The notes beneath the pieces are model-generated. The model was not told where the DNA came from and did not search any database. It worked only from the letters and a program-made list of their open reading frames with translations. A stretch of 64,000 bases of DNA from Archaeoglobus sp. (GTDB taxonomy: Archaea > Halobacteriota > Archaeoglobi > Archaeoglobales > Archaeoglobaceae): NCBI RefSeq assembly GCF_017656475.1, contig NZ_JACDNT010000004.1:18912-82911 (forward strand), read 5' to 3'. How positions within the stretch are numbered: the first letter of the stretch is position 1; each line of letters opens with the position of its first letter. The translations under genes were made by a program, and so were the position numbers. Shown in pieces: positions 41,404 to 50,381 of the stretch.

Positions 41404-42989
41404 CTCTCAATCTCCCTCCTTATTTCTTCAGGTGTGAACGGCCTACCATCCCACCTGAGAATCCTTTTTACTTCAAGACCTTCAGCCTCAAGCAGTTTCG
41501 CGAGAAGTCCTGCGTAGTTGCATTCCACACAGAACATCTCTCCACTGATTTTTGGTAAGAAGAGAGGTCTCATAAACCTGACTGCGGCAACACTGAATCC
41601 CAGTTCTTCCGCAACTTCCTTCACAGCCCCAAAATTGCTGCCCCATGTCACAATCCAGTCTTTCCCGTTCTTCATCTCCACAAAAGGCTCAAGGTTTTCA
41701 ACAACCTTTGCTATTTCTTTCTCTTTCCTCATCCTTTTCGCATACATCTTGGTGGCAATTTCAGCATCATCGGTCGCAAAGCCGTACTCGTCGTGCTCGT
41801 TGCTGTTTGCCTTGACCAAAGCTGGGGGCGAAGCGTATGGAGAGATGCCACTCTCAGTTATTTTATACCTCTCGAAAACCTCGCTGCACTTCTCCCTGAA
41901 AATCTCCACCTCTTTCTTCACCACGCCTCCAAGCTTTGCTGTGGTATAACTCTCTGTCATGTGCTTCTCAGTCAGAAGTATCGCGGGAGTCTGGAACTCC
42001 CAGGCAAGGTTCAGAAGATCTCCGGCAAGTTTGTAAGAGTCCTCAATCGTTAAAGGAGAGGCAACTATGAGTGGAAACTCTCCATGAGCAGGGTTGAGGG
42101 CAAAGTAAAGGTCCTGCTGCGCTGTGAATGTGGCCATTCCAGTAGAAGGCCCGCTCCTCTGGGCAAGGATTATCAAAACAGGTATCTCAGCCATTCCAGC
42201 AAGACTTATGCTTTCGCTCATTAAGGCGAATCCACCACCACTCGTACCAACTGCAGCCCTCTCACCACCAAAAGCGCTTCCTATGACCATCATAATTGCG
42301 GCAATCTCGTTCTCTGGCTGCAGGGCAATGCATCTACTATCCGCAGCAAGAATGTGGAGTATTGGTGAGGCAGGAGTCATGGGGTAGGCATAGTAAAACT
42401 TCAACCCTGCATTCAGCATACCCTCGGCAATCGCCTTTGCCCCTGAAACAAGCTCTTTTCTTTCACCAACCCGTTGCATCTGGCCTATGGAAACGTTGAG
42501 ATCCTCGTAAACGGCTTTAACAGCTTCAATATTTCGTTCGCCCCTCTCACCAAAGCTCTCTCGAATTACTTTCTCCAGCACTTCAATATCAACCCCAAAC
42601 AATTTACAAAAGACAGAGATAGCAGCAATGTTTCTGGAAACGTCGGGCAGGTTCAACTTCTTTACCGTTTCACTGATTGGAAACTCAACTTTCCTATCAT
42701 GATCAAGGCTGAAAGATGAATCGCAGATCAACAAACCCCTCAACCTATCAACATGTCTTTCAAAAACGTAATCCTGCAGACATATCAGGGCATCGTAGTA
42801 GTAAGCGTGAGAGTCGATCTCCCTCTCTGAAGCTCTCACAACGCTCGCATTATACCCTCCCCTTATTCTTGACTGATATTCCTGATAGACGAAAACACTG
42901 TAGCCGAGTTCGCTGAAGATTTTTCCGAGAATTACTCCACCACCTCTGACTCCATCTCCTGCCGCACCGGCGATGCAAACGTTCATCAT
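41391..42989 (-). CDS. korA: 2-oxoacid:ferredoxin oxidoreductase, fused gamma-alpha subunit
   Basis: 532 residues: gamma domain (about 1-175; NVCIAGAAGDGVRGGGVILG, YQSRIRGGYNASVV) fused to alpha domain (about 185-532; AYPMTPASPILHILA, GTSGGGFALMSESISLAGMA, AQRSGPSTGMAT). The fusion is known for archaeal KOR/OOR-type enzymes. It oxidatively decarboxylates a 2-oxoacid to acyl-CoA, giving reduced ferredoxin. The ATG pair at 42989/42986 follows the NAD kinase stop; the 43010 ATG has no ribosome-binding site. Which 2-oxoacid is used is not clear. Confidence 0.9.
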   Translation of the reverse strand: MMNVCIAGAAGDGVRGGGVILGKIFSELGYSVFVYQEYQSRIRGGYNASVVRASEREIDSHAYYYDALICLQDYVFERHVDRLRGLLICDSSFSLDHDRKVEFPISETVKKLNLPDVSRNIAAISVFCKLFGVDIEVLEKVIRESFGERGERNIEAVKAVYEDLNVSIGQMQRVGERKELVSGAKAIAEGMLNAGLKFYYAYPMTPASPILHILAADSRCIALQPENEIAAIMMVIGSAFGGERAAVGTSGGGFALMSESISLAGMAEIPVLIILAQRSGPSTGMATFTAQQDLYFALNPAHGEFPLIVASPLTIEDSYKLAGDLLNLAWEFQTPAILLTEKHMTESYTTAKLGGVVKKEVEIFREKCSEVFERYKITESGISPYASPPALVKANSNEHDEYGFATDDAEIATKMYAKRMRKEKEIAKVVENLEPFVEMKNGKDWIVTWGSNFGAVKEVAEELGFSVAAVRFMRPLFLPKISGEMFCVECNYAGLLAKLLEAEGLEVKRILRWDGRPFTPEEIRREIERWAE

Positions 42990-42996
42990 CTCTTTC

Positions 42997-43896
42997 TTAC
43001 CCCTGCCCATTAAAAGGTTTCATTACCTTCACCACATCGTCCTCTATCCTAACCTCCACTTCACCAACACCCAGCGGGTTGCCATCGCAGGAAACTACTT
43101 CTTCAGCGCTTATCTTTACAGTTTCATCATCAAAACTGATGGTGGTGGTTACAATTGGTTCTATTCTTCTCAAATCATCCTTCGTGTACGTTGAAACAAC
43201 TATGCCTTCGCTGATGCAGGCGACAACTCCTTTAAAGCCGAGAAACGCTGATAGGGAAGTACCTCCCGCTATTCCCTTACCGAGGAACCTCATATCTGTC
43301 ATGCCCACAAATATATTGCCAAAAACACCCTCAACAACCTTATCTCCAACCTCCACCTTAGCCCTGAACTTTCTTGGCCTGGCTATGACTTTTTCACCTT
43401 TCATAAAGCTGCGTGCATCCACCTGAACCTTTTTGCCTTCAACAGTGGAGAGTATTGTCGAACCGACAACGACGTCATTGAACGCAACCCTTTCATCCTC
43501 CTTAAATTTCACAACCAATCCTCTCATTTCAACCTCCCTGAGCTTCTCGAAGTCTGCCGGACAGAGAGCTGGACTTACGTTAGTTGTTCCGATGCCTATG
43601 CAGAGTAAGGGTGTTTTTGGTCTTGCAGAAGCTGCATCGCTTACCGTCCCATCCCCCCCAAACACTGCAATAACGTCCACATTCCCGTCAAGCATTCGCA
43701 CCAGATTTAAGGTGTCAAGCCTCGTATCTGTCTCCTCCAGATGGATGACCTCCGCCTCAATTCCAAGCATTTTCGCTATCCTGCTCGTCGTAACGAAGTC
43801 CCCATCAAGCTTTTTCAGAACCTCAGTTACTTTGGCCTTCTTTGAATCATCAAAGCCTCCGCCAGCGTGAGGATTCAAGACAACTCCAACCTTCAC
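42997..43896 (-). CDS. ATP-NAD kinase-like protein (COG3199)
   Basis: 299 residues from the GTG at 43896. NAD kinase/diacylglycerol-kinase fold: LNPHAGGG near the N terminus and VIAVFGGDGTVSDAASA, the phosphate-donor GGDG motif. COG3199 proteins are predicted NAD or polyphosphate-dependent kinases; activity is unproven for this one. A TTTAAA box centred 23.5 bases upstream supports the GTG and predicts a leaderless mRNA; the annotated longer TTG start is unlikely. First gene of the operon to aTrm56. Confidence 0.8.
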   Translation of the reverse strand: MKVGVVLNPHAGGGFDDSKKAKVTEVLKKLDGDFVTTSRIAKMLGIEAEVIHLEETDTRLDTLNLVRMLDGNVDVIAVFGGDGTVSDAASARPKTPLLCIGIGTTNVSPALCPADFEKLREVEMRGLVVKFKEDERVAFNDVVVGSTILSTVEGKKVQVDARSFMKGEKVIARPRKFRAKVEVGDKVVEGVFGNIFVGMTDMRFLGKGIAGGTSLSAFLGFKGVVACISEGIVVSTYTKDDLRRIEPIVTTTISFDDETVKISAEEVVSCDGNPLGVGEVEVRIEDDVVKVMKPFNGQG

Positions 43897-43916
43897 AGAA
43901 AAAGTAGCCAAGAACC

Positions 43917-43922
43917 TTTAAA
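43917..43922. promoter_or_regulatory. Shared palindromic TATA box for the NAD kinase gene and dapF
   Basis: TTTAAA is a perfect palindrome, centred at 43919.5, about 24 bases from both divergent starts: GTG at 43896 on the minus strand and ATG at 43944 on the plus strand. Only 47 bases separate the two starts, and I see no second TATA element between them. Confidence 0.5.
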
Positions 43923-43943
43923 AGTCTCCCCCATACTAGCTTC

Positions 43944-44792
43944 ATGCGCATAGCCTTTACAAAGATGCACGGCAACGGAAACGACTTCATTTTGATTGAT
44001 GAGTTCAACGGAGTGGTTGTCAGGGAAGAAGATAAGCCGAGGTTCGTCAGGGCAGTATGCCACAGGAACTTCGGCGTCGGGGCTGATGGTGCACTCTTCG
44101 TCCAGCCTTCAGATAAAGCGGACGTCAGGTTCAGGTACTTCAACAGCGACGGCAGCGAGGCTGAGATGTGCGGAAACGGTATCAGGTGTTTCTCCCGCTA
44201 CGTGGTGGAGGAAGGTTACGCGGGGGAGAGGCTGAAGGTGGAAACGCTCGCAGGGATTCTTGAGCTTGAGGTTACGCGGAATGACGATGGATGGTGGGTT
44301 AAGGTTGACATTGGGAAGCCTAAGTTCAAAAAGGAGGAGATTCCCGCAACAGCTGACGTTTGGGGGTATGAGTTCGAGCATGAAGGCAAAAAATTAAGAG
44401 TTTATGCTGCCAACACCGGAGTTCCACACGTCGTTGCATTTGTTGACGACCTCGACTTCGACATAATCCCTATGGCGAGAAAAATTAGGTATGCAGAGAT
44501 ATTCCCGGAGGGAACTAACGTAAACTTCGCAAAGGTTGAAGGAGGGAACATTATCAGAATCAGAACGTACGAGCGGGGCGTTGAAGATGAAACGCTCAGC
44601 TGCGGGACGGGCAGCGTGGCTGTTGCCGCAATAGCCAACAAGCTCGGCCTTGTTGGAAATACGGTAAATGTGGTGACGAAGGGCGGTTTGCTTAAAATCG
44701 ATTTGACTGAGGGCACAGCATACATGACGGGCGGTGCAAACAGAGTTTTCGACGGGATTTTAAGGCTCAACGAACTGAAGTATGAGGTTTGA
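43944..44792 (+). CDS. dapF: Diaminopimelate epimerase
   Basis: 282 residues, PLP-independent epimerase converting LL- to meso-diaminopimelate for lysine synthesis. The two catalytic cysteines are C76 (EMCGNGIRCF) and C220 (LSCGTGSVAVA). FTKMHGNGNDFILID opens the protein as usual. The gene overlaps the DUS-like gene by 11 bases. Leaderless start from the shared TTTAAA box. Confidence 0.95.
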   Translation: MRIAFTKMHGNGNDFILIDEFNGVVVREEDKPRFVRAVCHRNFGVGADGALFVQPSDKADVRFRYFNSDGSEAEMCGNGIRCFSRYVVEEGYAGERLKVETLAGILELEVTRNDDGWWVKVDIGKPKFKKEEIPATADVWGYEFEHEGKKLRVYAANTGVPHVVAFVDDLDFDIIPMARKIRYAEIFPEGTNVNFAKVEGGNIIRIRTYERGVEDETLSCGTGSVAVAAIANKLGLVGNTVNVVTKGGLLKIDLTEGTAYMTGGANRVFDGILRLNELKYEV

Positions 44793-45513
44793 AAACCGCC
44801 TCGTTTTATCCGCGATGGCCGGAATAAACAACGCGGATTTTTGCAGAAGGCAGAGGGCAGCATTGGTAATACTCGGAGGATTTAATGCTGACAGAAAAGC
44901 TATTGAAGCTGCCAAGAAGGCTGTCAGGAGGGGGAGAAAGGAGTTCCTCTTTGGAATAGACGAGATAGAGAATGAGATAAGAAAGCTTGGGAAAAGGAAT
45001 TTTGCTGTAAACGTCAGGTCATCATCTCTTGAAGGGTATCTGGAGGCTGCAGAACTCGTGGAAAGCTACGATGGCATTCTTGAAGTAAATGCACACTGCA
45101 GACAGCCGGAATTTGTGGAAATTGGATGTGGAGAGTGGTTGCTGTTTCACAGCGGGAAATTGGTGGAGATTGTCAGCCGAGTCTCGAAAATTGTGCCAAC
45201 GTTCGTGAAAATAAGGGGTGGGCACGAACTGGACTACGAGAGGCTCGCCAAAAAGCTCTTCGATGCCGGATGCCTCGCGATCCATCTGGATGCGATGATT
45301 CCGGGAGGTGGGTGTGATTTCTCGCTGATCGAAAGGATGGCGAAGATTGGCAATGTTATAGGAAACAACTCCTTTGTCGACATTGAAAGCGGGGAGAAGA
45401 TCATCAGGTCGGGAGCAAAGATGGCTTCCGCGGCAAGGGCAGTTCTGAAAGATGAAAACTTTTTTGAAAAAATGCTGAAAAGTCCTTTGCTCTCTCAGCC
45501 AGTTGAGTTATGA
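44782..45513 (+). CDS. DUS-like FMN/TIM-barrel protein (MJ0144-like)
   Basis: 243 residues. TIM-barrel resembling the tRNA-dihydrouridine synthase/dihydroorotate dehydrogenase group: N-terminal ENRLVLSAMAGINNADFC, NAHCRQPEF where DUS enzymes carry the catalytic cysteine (N-x-x-C), and ANNSFVDIESGEKI-like FMN strand (GNVIGNNSFVDI). It is shorter than DUS and lacks the RNA-binding C-terminal domain. Overlaps dapF by 11 bases, so the two are co-translated; the shared role is unknown. Overlaps pyrD convergently. Confidence 0.65.
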   Translation: MRFENRLVLSAMAGINNADFCRRQRAALVILGGFNADRKAIEAAKKAVRRGRKEFLFGIDEIENEIRKLGKRNFAVNVRSSSLEGYLEAAELVESYDGILEVNAHCRQPEFVEIGCGEWLLFHSGKLVEIVSRVSKIVPTFVKIRGGHELDYERLAKKLFDAGCLAIHLDAMIPGGGCDFSLIERMAKIGNVIGNNSFVDIESGEKIIRSGAKMASAARAVLKDENFFEKMLKSPLLSQPVEL

Positions 45514-46403
45514 GCGATACCGACAAGGTCAGAGATAGTACATTCTCTTGCTCTCGCAAAAGCTATCAGACTCTCCTTTAGACTGTAGAAGATTCTTCGG
45601 CTGTAATAGACTGCTGAACCTATCTGCACAGCCTTTGCCCCCGCCATGATGAACTCAAGAACATCCTCAAAACTTGTAATGCCTCCACAGCCGATTATCG
45701 GAACTTCAACCTCCTTGTAGAGGTCGTAAACGCATTTTAAGGCAACTGGCTTTATTGCTGGCCCGCTGACACCACCCGAAATGTTGCTTAGAACGGGCCT
45801 TCCTGAAAGAATGTCTATCTTCATCCCCCTGAGCGTGTTGGAGATGACTACTCCATCCACTCCTGCATCTTCGAGAGCTTTCGCAAGGCGTATGTAGTCG
45901 TGCAAGGCTGAGAGCTTTGCAAAAACCTGATGACTCGTTTTCCTCTTCAGCTCCTCGACTATTTCCGATGAGAGTTCCAAATCCATCCCCAGATCAAGAC
46001 CAGCCCCCTTCACGTGCGGACAGCTCAGATTGAGTTCGTAGCCGTGTAGATATGGTAAAGCAGAGTCGAAAATTCTGACAAGCTCCACGAACTCATCAAC
46101 GGAGTATCCGTAAAGGCTCACAATAAGGGGGGATTCGTTCGTGTAATCTTTCAACTCTTCAGCAAAGTCTCTTGCAGCAGGCGAGGCGAGGCCAATTGCA
46201 TTTATCAGACCGCATCTCCAGTTGACAACCGTCGGGTTCCTGTAGCCTTCCCTCTCCTCCAGCCCAACCGACTTCGCAACAACTGCCCCAGCATCTCTCG
46301 CAATAAGATTAAGAGAGTGAACTTTACTACCCAAAATCCCGCTTGCGAGCATGAGAGGGTTTTTCATCCTCAGACCGCCAATCTCCGTTTCCAGCGGATT
46401 CAT
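45495..46403 (-). CDS. pyrD: Dihydroorotate dehydrogenase, catalytic subunit
   Basis: 302 residues, class 1B-type FMN enzyme of pyrimidine synthesis. ETEIGGLRMKNPLMLASGIL opens the barrel; the active-site cysteine lies in ELNLSCPHVKGAG; FMN-binding GGVSGPAIKPVALKCVY and IIGCGGITSFEDVLEFIMAG follow. The pyrK electron-transfer subunit is not adjacent. CTTTTTAATG about 24 bases upstream supports the ATG at 46403 with a leaderless transcript. Confidence 0.93.
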   Translation of the reverse strand: MNPLETEIGGLRMKNPLMLASGILGSKVHSLNLIARDAGAVVAKSVGLEEREGYRNPTVVNWRCGLINAIGLASPAARDFAEELKDYTNESPLIVSLYGYSVDEFVELVRIFDSALPYLHGYELNLSCPHVKGAGLDLGMDLELSSEIVEELKRKTSHQVFAKLSALHDYIRLAKALEDAGVDGVVISNTLRGMKIDILSGRPVLSNISGGVSGPAIKPVALKCVYDLYKEVEVPIIGCGGITSFEDVLEFIMAGAKAVQIGSAVYYSRRIFYSLKESLIAFARARECTISDLVGIAHNSTG

Positions 46404-46437
46404 TGTGTTTATTCTGCACAGACATTAAAAAGGTTTG

Positions 46438-48051
46438 GTGATTAACTGGAAAAAATTAAATCCCGAACCGAGAAATTTAATTGTGGAAAAAATCCTCAAA
46501 CTCTTGGAGAGAGGAGAAGGAGAGAACGTAGAGTTCAAGGAGTTTTTAAACTCCTTCCACCTGAGAGAGGGAAGATTCAGGCAGCTTGCCTGCCAGATGA
46601 ACCACAGGATTATAATGGGCAAGGGCGTGGCTCTCTACGTTGTCGGCGTTTCTGACAGCGGGGAGCTTAAAGGACTTGACGACAAAAAGTTCTCTGAAAC
46701 TCTTGAAGTTTTAGAAAAGCTTGCTGAAGAAATTGAGGCTGAGATAACCTCCGTTGAGCGATACGAAGTTAATGGGAGCTATGTTGGTGTTGTGGAGGTC
46801 AGGAAGCCGAAGGCAAAGGAGCACATCCTTATTGGTACTGCAGGACATGTTGACCACGGCAAATCAACGCTTGTTGGCTGCCTAATCACCGGAAAACCTG
46901 ATGATGGTGATGGAGCAACGAGGGTTTACCTCGATGTTCTTAAGCACGAAATAGAGAGGGGGCTGAGTGCCGAAATAAGCTTTGCAGTATTCGGATACAG
47001 GGATGGAGAAGTCCTCAGAATGAAAAATCCAACCAGCAAGACTGAGAAGGCAATGGTTGTGGAGACTGCAGACAAGCTGGTAAGCTTCGTTGATACAGTC
47101 GGGCATGAGCCGTGGCTCAGAACAACCATCAGAGGTCTGCTGGGGCAGAAGGTCGATTACGGCCTTCTCGTGGTTGCCGCGAACGATGGAGTGATGAGAA
47201 CGACCAAGGAGCATCTTGGGATTATGCTTGCAATGGATTTGCCCGTCATTGTAGCAGTGACGAAGGTCGATATGGTCGACGACGCTAAGCTAAACCAGGT
47301 TTTGAACGAGATATCCGCAGCTCTCAGAAGGGTGGGAAGGGTGCCAACCGTTCTGAAATCAAAGCTCGATGCCAAGAAAGCTGCTGAGATGCTCAACACC
47401 AACAAGCTTCTTGTCCCCATCATCATAACCTCTGCAGTAACGCTGGAAGGTTACGACATCCTTGAGGAGATTCTTCTGCACCTGCCAAAACGCTACACGT
47501 CAGATGCCGACTTCCTCATGTACATAGACAAGATTTACAGAGTAACAGGGGTCGGGACGGTTGTTAGCGGGAGTGTGAAAAGCGGAGAGCTTGTTGAAGG
47601 GGAGGAGGTTTACATAGGCCCTCTACAAGATGGCAGCTTCAGGAAGGTAAGGGTTCAGAGCATAGAGATGCACCACTACAGGATAGACAAAGCCAAGCCC
47701 GGAGACATAGTCGGGGTGGCGTTAAAGGGTGCGAGATACGATGAGCTAAGAAGGGGGATGGTAATAAGCAAAAAGGAGCCGAGAGCAGTCTGGGAATTCG
47801 AAGCTGAGGTGTACGTCTTTACCCATCCAACTCTAATCAGTGCAGGTTACGAGCCTGTTATGCACGTTGAAACAATCTCGGAGACTGTGACATTTGTGGA
47901 GATGGATCGAGATTATCTCAAGTCGGGAGACAGGGGAGTTGTGAGAATGCGGTTTAAATACTACCCCCACTTCGTTTACGAGGGGCAAAAGTTCATCTTC
48001 AGAGAGGGGAGGAGCAAGGGAATGGGGGAAATTATCAGGATTCTCCGTTGA
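46438..48051 (+). CDS. GTPBP1-like translational GTPase (COG5258)
   Basis: 537 residues from the GTG at 46438. A 120-residue N-terminal domain (with LYVVGVSDSGELKGL and a GRFRQLACQMNHRI segment) precedes an EF-Tu-like G domain: GHVDHGKSTLVG (G1), DTVGHEPWL (G3), TKVDMVDD (G4), then beta-barrel domains II and III. Similar to eukaryotic GTPBP1/2 and archaeal COG5258. Function unclear, probably translation or RNA turnover. TTTATT about 27 bases upstream fits a leaderless GTG. Confidence 0.87.
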   Translation: MINWKKLNPEPRNLIVEKILKLLERGEGENVEFKEFLNSFHLREGRFRQLACQMNHRIIMGKGVALYVVGVSDSGELKGLDDKKFSETLEVLEKLAEEIEAEITSVERYEVNGSYVGVVEVRKPKAKEHILIGTAGHVDHGKSTLVGCLITGKPDDGDGATRVYLDVLKHEIERGLSAEISFAVFGYRDGEVLRMKNPTSKTEKAMVVETADKLVSFVDTVGHEPWLRTTIRGLLGQKVDYGLLVVAANDGVMRTTKEHLGIMLAMDLPVIVAVTKVDMVDDAKLNQVLNEISAALRRVGRVPTVLKSKLDAKKAAEMLNTNKLLVPIIITSAVTLEGYDILEEILLHLPKRYTSDADFLMYIDKIYRVTGVGTVVSGSVKSGELVEGEEVYIGPLQDGSFRKVRVQSIEMHHYRIDKAKPGDIVGVALKGARYDELRRGMVISKKEPRAVWEFEAEVYVFTHPTLISAGYEPVMHVETISETVTFVEMDRDYLKSGDRGVVRMRFKYYPHFVYEGQKFIFREGRSKGMGEIIRILR

Positions 48052-48067
48052 GTTTCATAATAGTTTG

Positions 48068-48123
48068 ACTTTTTATAAATTCTTCAATTTTAAAAAATCA
48101 GGAATACTTTTTTATAAATTTCT
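48068..48123 (+). repeat. Imperfect direct repeat in the nikR promoter
   Basis: Two near copies of ACTTTTTATAAATTCTT, at 48068-48084 and 48106-48123 (one extra T), 38 bases apart. The second copy carries the TATAAA expected about 24 bases before the nikR ATG; the first could be a second promoter or a regulator site. Only the periodicity is seen, not binding. Confidence 0.4.
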
Positions 48124-48137
48124 GAACGAAGTTATGC

Positions 48138-48554
48138 ATGGAAGAGGGAATAACAAGAATCGGTGTGAGTCTGCCGAAAAACCTCCTCGACGAGTTCGAC
48201 AGAATAATCTCCACCAGAGGCTACTCATCAAGGAGTGAAGCCATCAGAGATGCGATTCGGACTTACATAACCGAGTACAGGTGGCTTGAGAGCGAAAAAG
48301 GAGAGGTTGTGGGCGTTTTAGTTGTGCTTTATGACCACCACGTAAAGGGTGTCAGCGACTTGCTCATCGACCTGCAGCACGACTTTCACGAAATTATCAC
48401 CTCAAGCACGCACATACACCTCAACGAGGACCAGTGTCTTGAGATGATACTCGTCAAGGGAAAAATGGAGAGGATAAAAGTACTTGTTGATAAAATTTCG
48501 GCTGCGAGAGGTGTTATGAACGTCAAGCTAATCTCGGCAGTCAAAAAGGTCTAA
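48138..48554 (+). CDS. nikR: NikR-family nickel-responsive regulator
   Basis: 138 residues: ribbon-helix-helix DNA-binding domain ([35 protein letters not shown]) and a C-terminal ACT domain. Nickel ligands by family pattern are H81, H92, H94 and C100 (HDFH...[10 protein letters not shown]). It represses nickel or cobalt uptake when the metal is bound; the cobalt transporter operon is 12 kb away. The second repeat copy at 48106-48123 supplies the TATA box and predicts a leaderless start. Overlaps priS convergently by four bases. Confidence 0.9.
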   Translation: MEEGITRIGVSLPKNLLDEFDRIISTRGYSSRSEAIRDAIRTYITEYRWLESEKGEVVGVLVVLYDHHVKGVSDLLIDLQHDFHEIITSSTHIHLNEDQCLEMILVKGKMERIKVLVDKISAARGVMNVKLISAVKKV

Positions 48555-49558
48555 GATTCGTAGCTCGCAAGTCCCCTGCATATCAAAAACACTGCAGCGT
48601 ACTCGGGAAGCTTCACTCTGCCCGGATATATCCTCCCCTTGAAATCACCAATCCTCAGTTTGACTCTTTTTGTCGTTTTCAGAGTTACCTCCTCATCGCC
48701 AAAGGCGACGGCATCTTTGAGGGGGTCGAAGCTGTCGATATCCTCAACTTCCGTCACTCTCAGCCCGGTCTTCCCGTGAAGGCTCCCTGGAAGTCTGATC
48801 AGCCTCTTGATGTCTGCCGTGACCGGAGCGTCGATGTGAACGCTGAGGAGTGTGTAATCAAACTTTTCTATAGCTTGAACTACTTTCTTGGGGAGCTTCT
48901 CTTTTTTCAAATCTGCAGATGAAATTTTGAGCTTCTTGGCCAGCATTTCATCCGACTCAATTTTTTTCATGAGGTAGTTCAGAATTCTTCTCGCCGCATT
49001 TGAATCCACAACTCTTCCATCAACAACTATTCTCGGCGAATTGAGGCGTAGGTAATCAACAACCTCTCTCCTTTCCGCACTCCCAAGTGAGAGAAACTCC
49101 TCATCGTGGACGTGGACATGATAACCTCTACCACCAGAAAAGTAAGTTTTCATATCTTTTATTCCAAAATCAGCCCGGAGAATGGCTGTAAGCTTCTTTA
49201 TCTCCCTCTTGGCCATTTCAAGCGCTCTCTCAAAAGATTTGGTTTTTACAGGAAGGTGATCCGCATCTATGTCGAAAATAAAGTCCGCCCCCAGCCAGCC
49301 CTTATCCTCCATCCTGCTCTCTGCAGGCTTTTCGTAGTATGCGGAAGAGAAGTAGATGTGAGCTGGGATGTTGGAAAGAACGTAAGCTTTGAAATCAGTT
49401 TCAGAGCTGAAGGATATGTGCCTGTGCATCACAAAGTCCGGTAGCGATTCGAGCGGAACGAAGGCGAATTCCCGCTTTCTAAACTCCCTCGGTAGCCCAA
49501 TATCGTTTTTCGAGTAGTACTCCTCGAATTTCTTTTTCAGGTAGAGCTTGGTCAGCAT
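48551..49558 (-). CDS. priS: DNA primase small subunit
   Basis: 335 residues from the ATG at 49558, eukaryotic-archaeal catalytic primase. The catalytic aspartates lie in [12 protein letters not shown], with [15 protein letters not shown] and RRILNYLM as other conserved parts. Partner PriL is not in the window. The upstream frame to 49633 overlaps the yjbQ gene. Its ATG overlaps the yjbQ stop (ATGCTGA). Confidence 0.93.
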   Translation of the reverse strand: MLTKLYLKKKFEEYYSKNDIGLPREFRKREFAFVPLESLPDFVMHRHISFSSETDFKAYVLSNIPAHIYFSSAYYEKPAESRMEDKGWLGADFIFDIDADHLPVKTKSFERALEMAKREIKKLTAILRADFGIKDMKTYFSGGRGYHVHVHDEEFLSLGSAERREVVDYLRLNSPRIVVDGRVVDSNAARRILNYLMKKIESDEMLAKKLKISSADLKKEKLPKKVVQAIEKFDYTLLSVHIDAPVTADIKRLIRLPGSLHGKTGLRVTEVEDIDSFDPLKDAVAFGDEEVTLKTTKRVKLRIGDFKGRIYPGRVKLPEYAAVFLICRGLASYES

Positions 49559-49965
49559 GACCTCAGAATCTGAAGCAATACTTTCCTTTTTCTCCTTCTG
49601 GTGTCGAAGTTTATAACGACAACCTGCTGCCACGTCCCCAGAATCAGCCGCTTGTTTTGGAAGGGTACAACAACAGAGGGGCCGACTATGCTCGCCTTAA
49701 CATGCCCTGAGCCGTTGTCATCTCCCCAGGTTTTGTGGTGCTCGTAGTGCTCTCCATAAGGAGCGATTTTTTCCATGATTCTTGGAAGGTCTTTTTTCAA
49801 ACCCGGTTCATATTCAATGGTCGTTATGGCCCCTGTGCTTCCAATGCTGAATACAGGAACCGCTCCACTCTCAACACCGCTCTCTTTAACAAAATTCTTC
49901 ACCTCATCCGTTATGTCAGTCATATCCCCAAAACCGTCCAGCTCAACCTCAATCTCTTTAATCAT
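49552..49965 (-). CDS. YjbQ/UPF0047 family protein
   Basis: 137 residues, beta-barrel UPF0047 protein. The conserved histidine cluster HYEHHKTWGDDNGSGHVKAS is present, along with VVVPFQNKRLILGTWQQVVV. Some members have weak thiamine-phosphate synthase activity in complementation tests; the true role is unclear. The ATG overlaps the UPF0146 stop; the stop overlaps priS. Three genes in one tight unit: UPF0146, yjbQ, priS. Confidence 0.88.
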   Translation of the reverse strand: MIKEIEVELDGFGDMTDITDEVKNFVKESGVESGAVPVFSIGSTGAITTIEYEPGLKKDLPRIMEKIAPYGEHYEHHKTWGDDNGSGHVKASIVGPSVVVPFQNKRLILGTWQQVVVINFDTRRRKRKVLLQILRSC

Positions 49966-50344
49966 ATTCCTCCCTCCTTACAAGGTAGAACTGCACACCC
50001 TTGTAGTTTACGATTTTTGCGTCCATGTAGTCCCCATAGAGGGGTTTGATGATGCAGTCTGCCCCAATTTTTTGCGAGACCATCAGTATTGCGGAAAAAA
50101 GCTCAGGTGGTGGTCGGATCGAGTAGATTAGAGACGCTCCTTTATAAATTTGAATTTTGGGGCTTGTGATATCATCTAAGTAAAACCTGCACCCTTCCGG
50201 AACATCTCTTTTGACTATATCAGTCACGACAACCTCAAAACCCCTTTTTGCCAGAATCTCTGCCACTGCCGTAAACCTTCCTACTCCTACCTCCACCACC
50301 TTCCCGCTGTAGTTCTCTGCGATGTAGTCAGCAACCTGCAGCAT
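49958..50344 (-). CDS. UPF0146 family Rossmann-like protein
   Basis: 128 residues from the ATG at 50344. Begins QVADYIAENYSGKVVEVGVG, resembling a methyltransferase motif I, then VVVTDIVKRDVPEGCRFYLD and a C-terminal half without catalytic motifs; typical UPF0146. May bind SAM or a nucleotide. First gene of the UPF0146-yjbQ-priS unit. Divergent from the acetyltransferase. Confidence 0.82.
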   Translation of the reverse strand: MLQVADYIAENYSGKVVEVGVGRFTAVAEILAKRGFEVVVTDIVKRDVPEGCRFYLDDITSPKIQIYKGASLIYSIRPPPELFSAILMVSQKIGADCIIKPLYGDYMDAKIVNYKGVQFYLVRREEYD

Positions 50345-50372
50345 GAACAATTTTTATATCCTAAACGAACAA
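50345..50372. repeat. Direct repeat GAACAAT in a divergent promoter
   Basis: GAACAAT occurs at 50345-50351 and 50366-50372, 21 bases apart (two helical turns), flanking the TTTTTATAT box at 50351-50359 that serves the acetyltransferase. The spacing places both copies on the same DNA face, a common regulator layout. It may be chance. Confidence 0.3.
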
Positions 50373-50381
50373 TTAAGTTTT

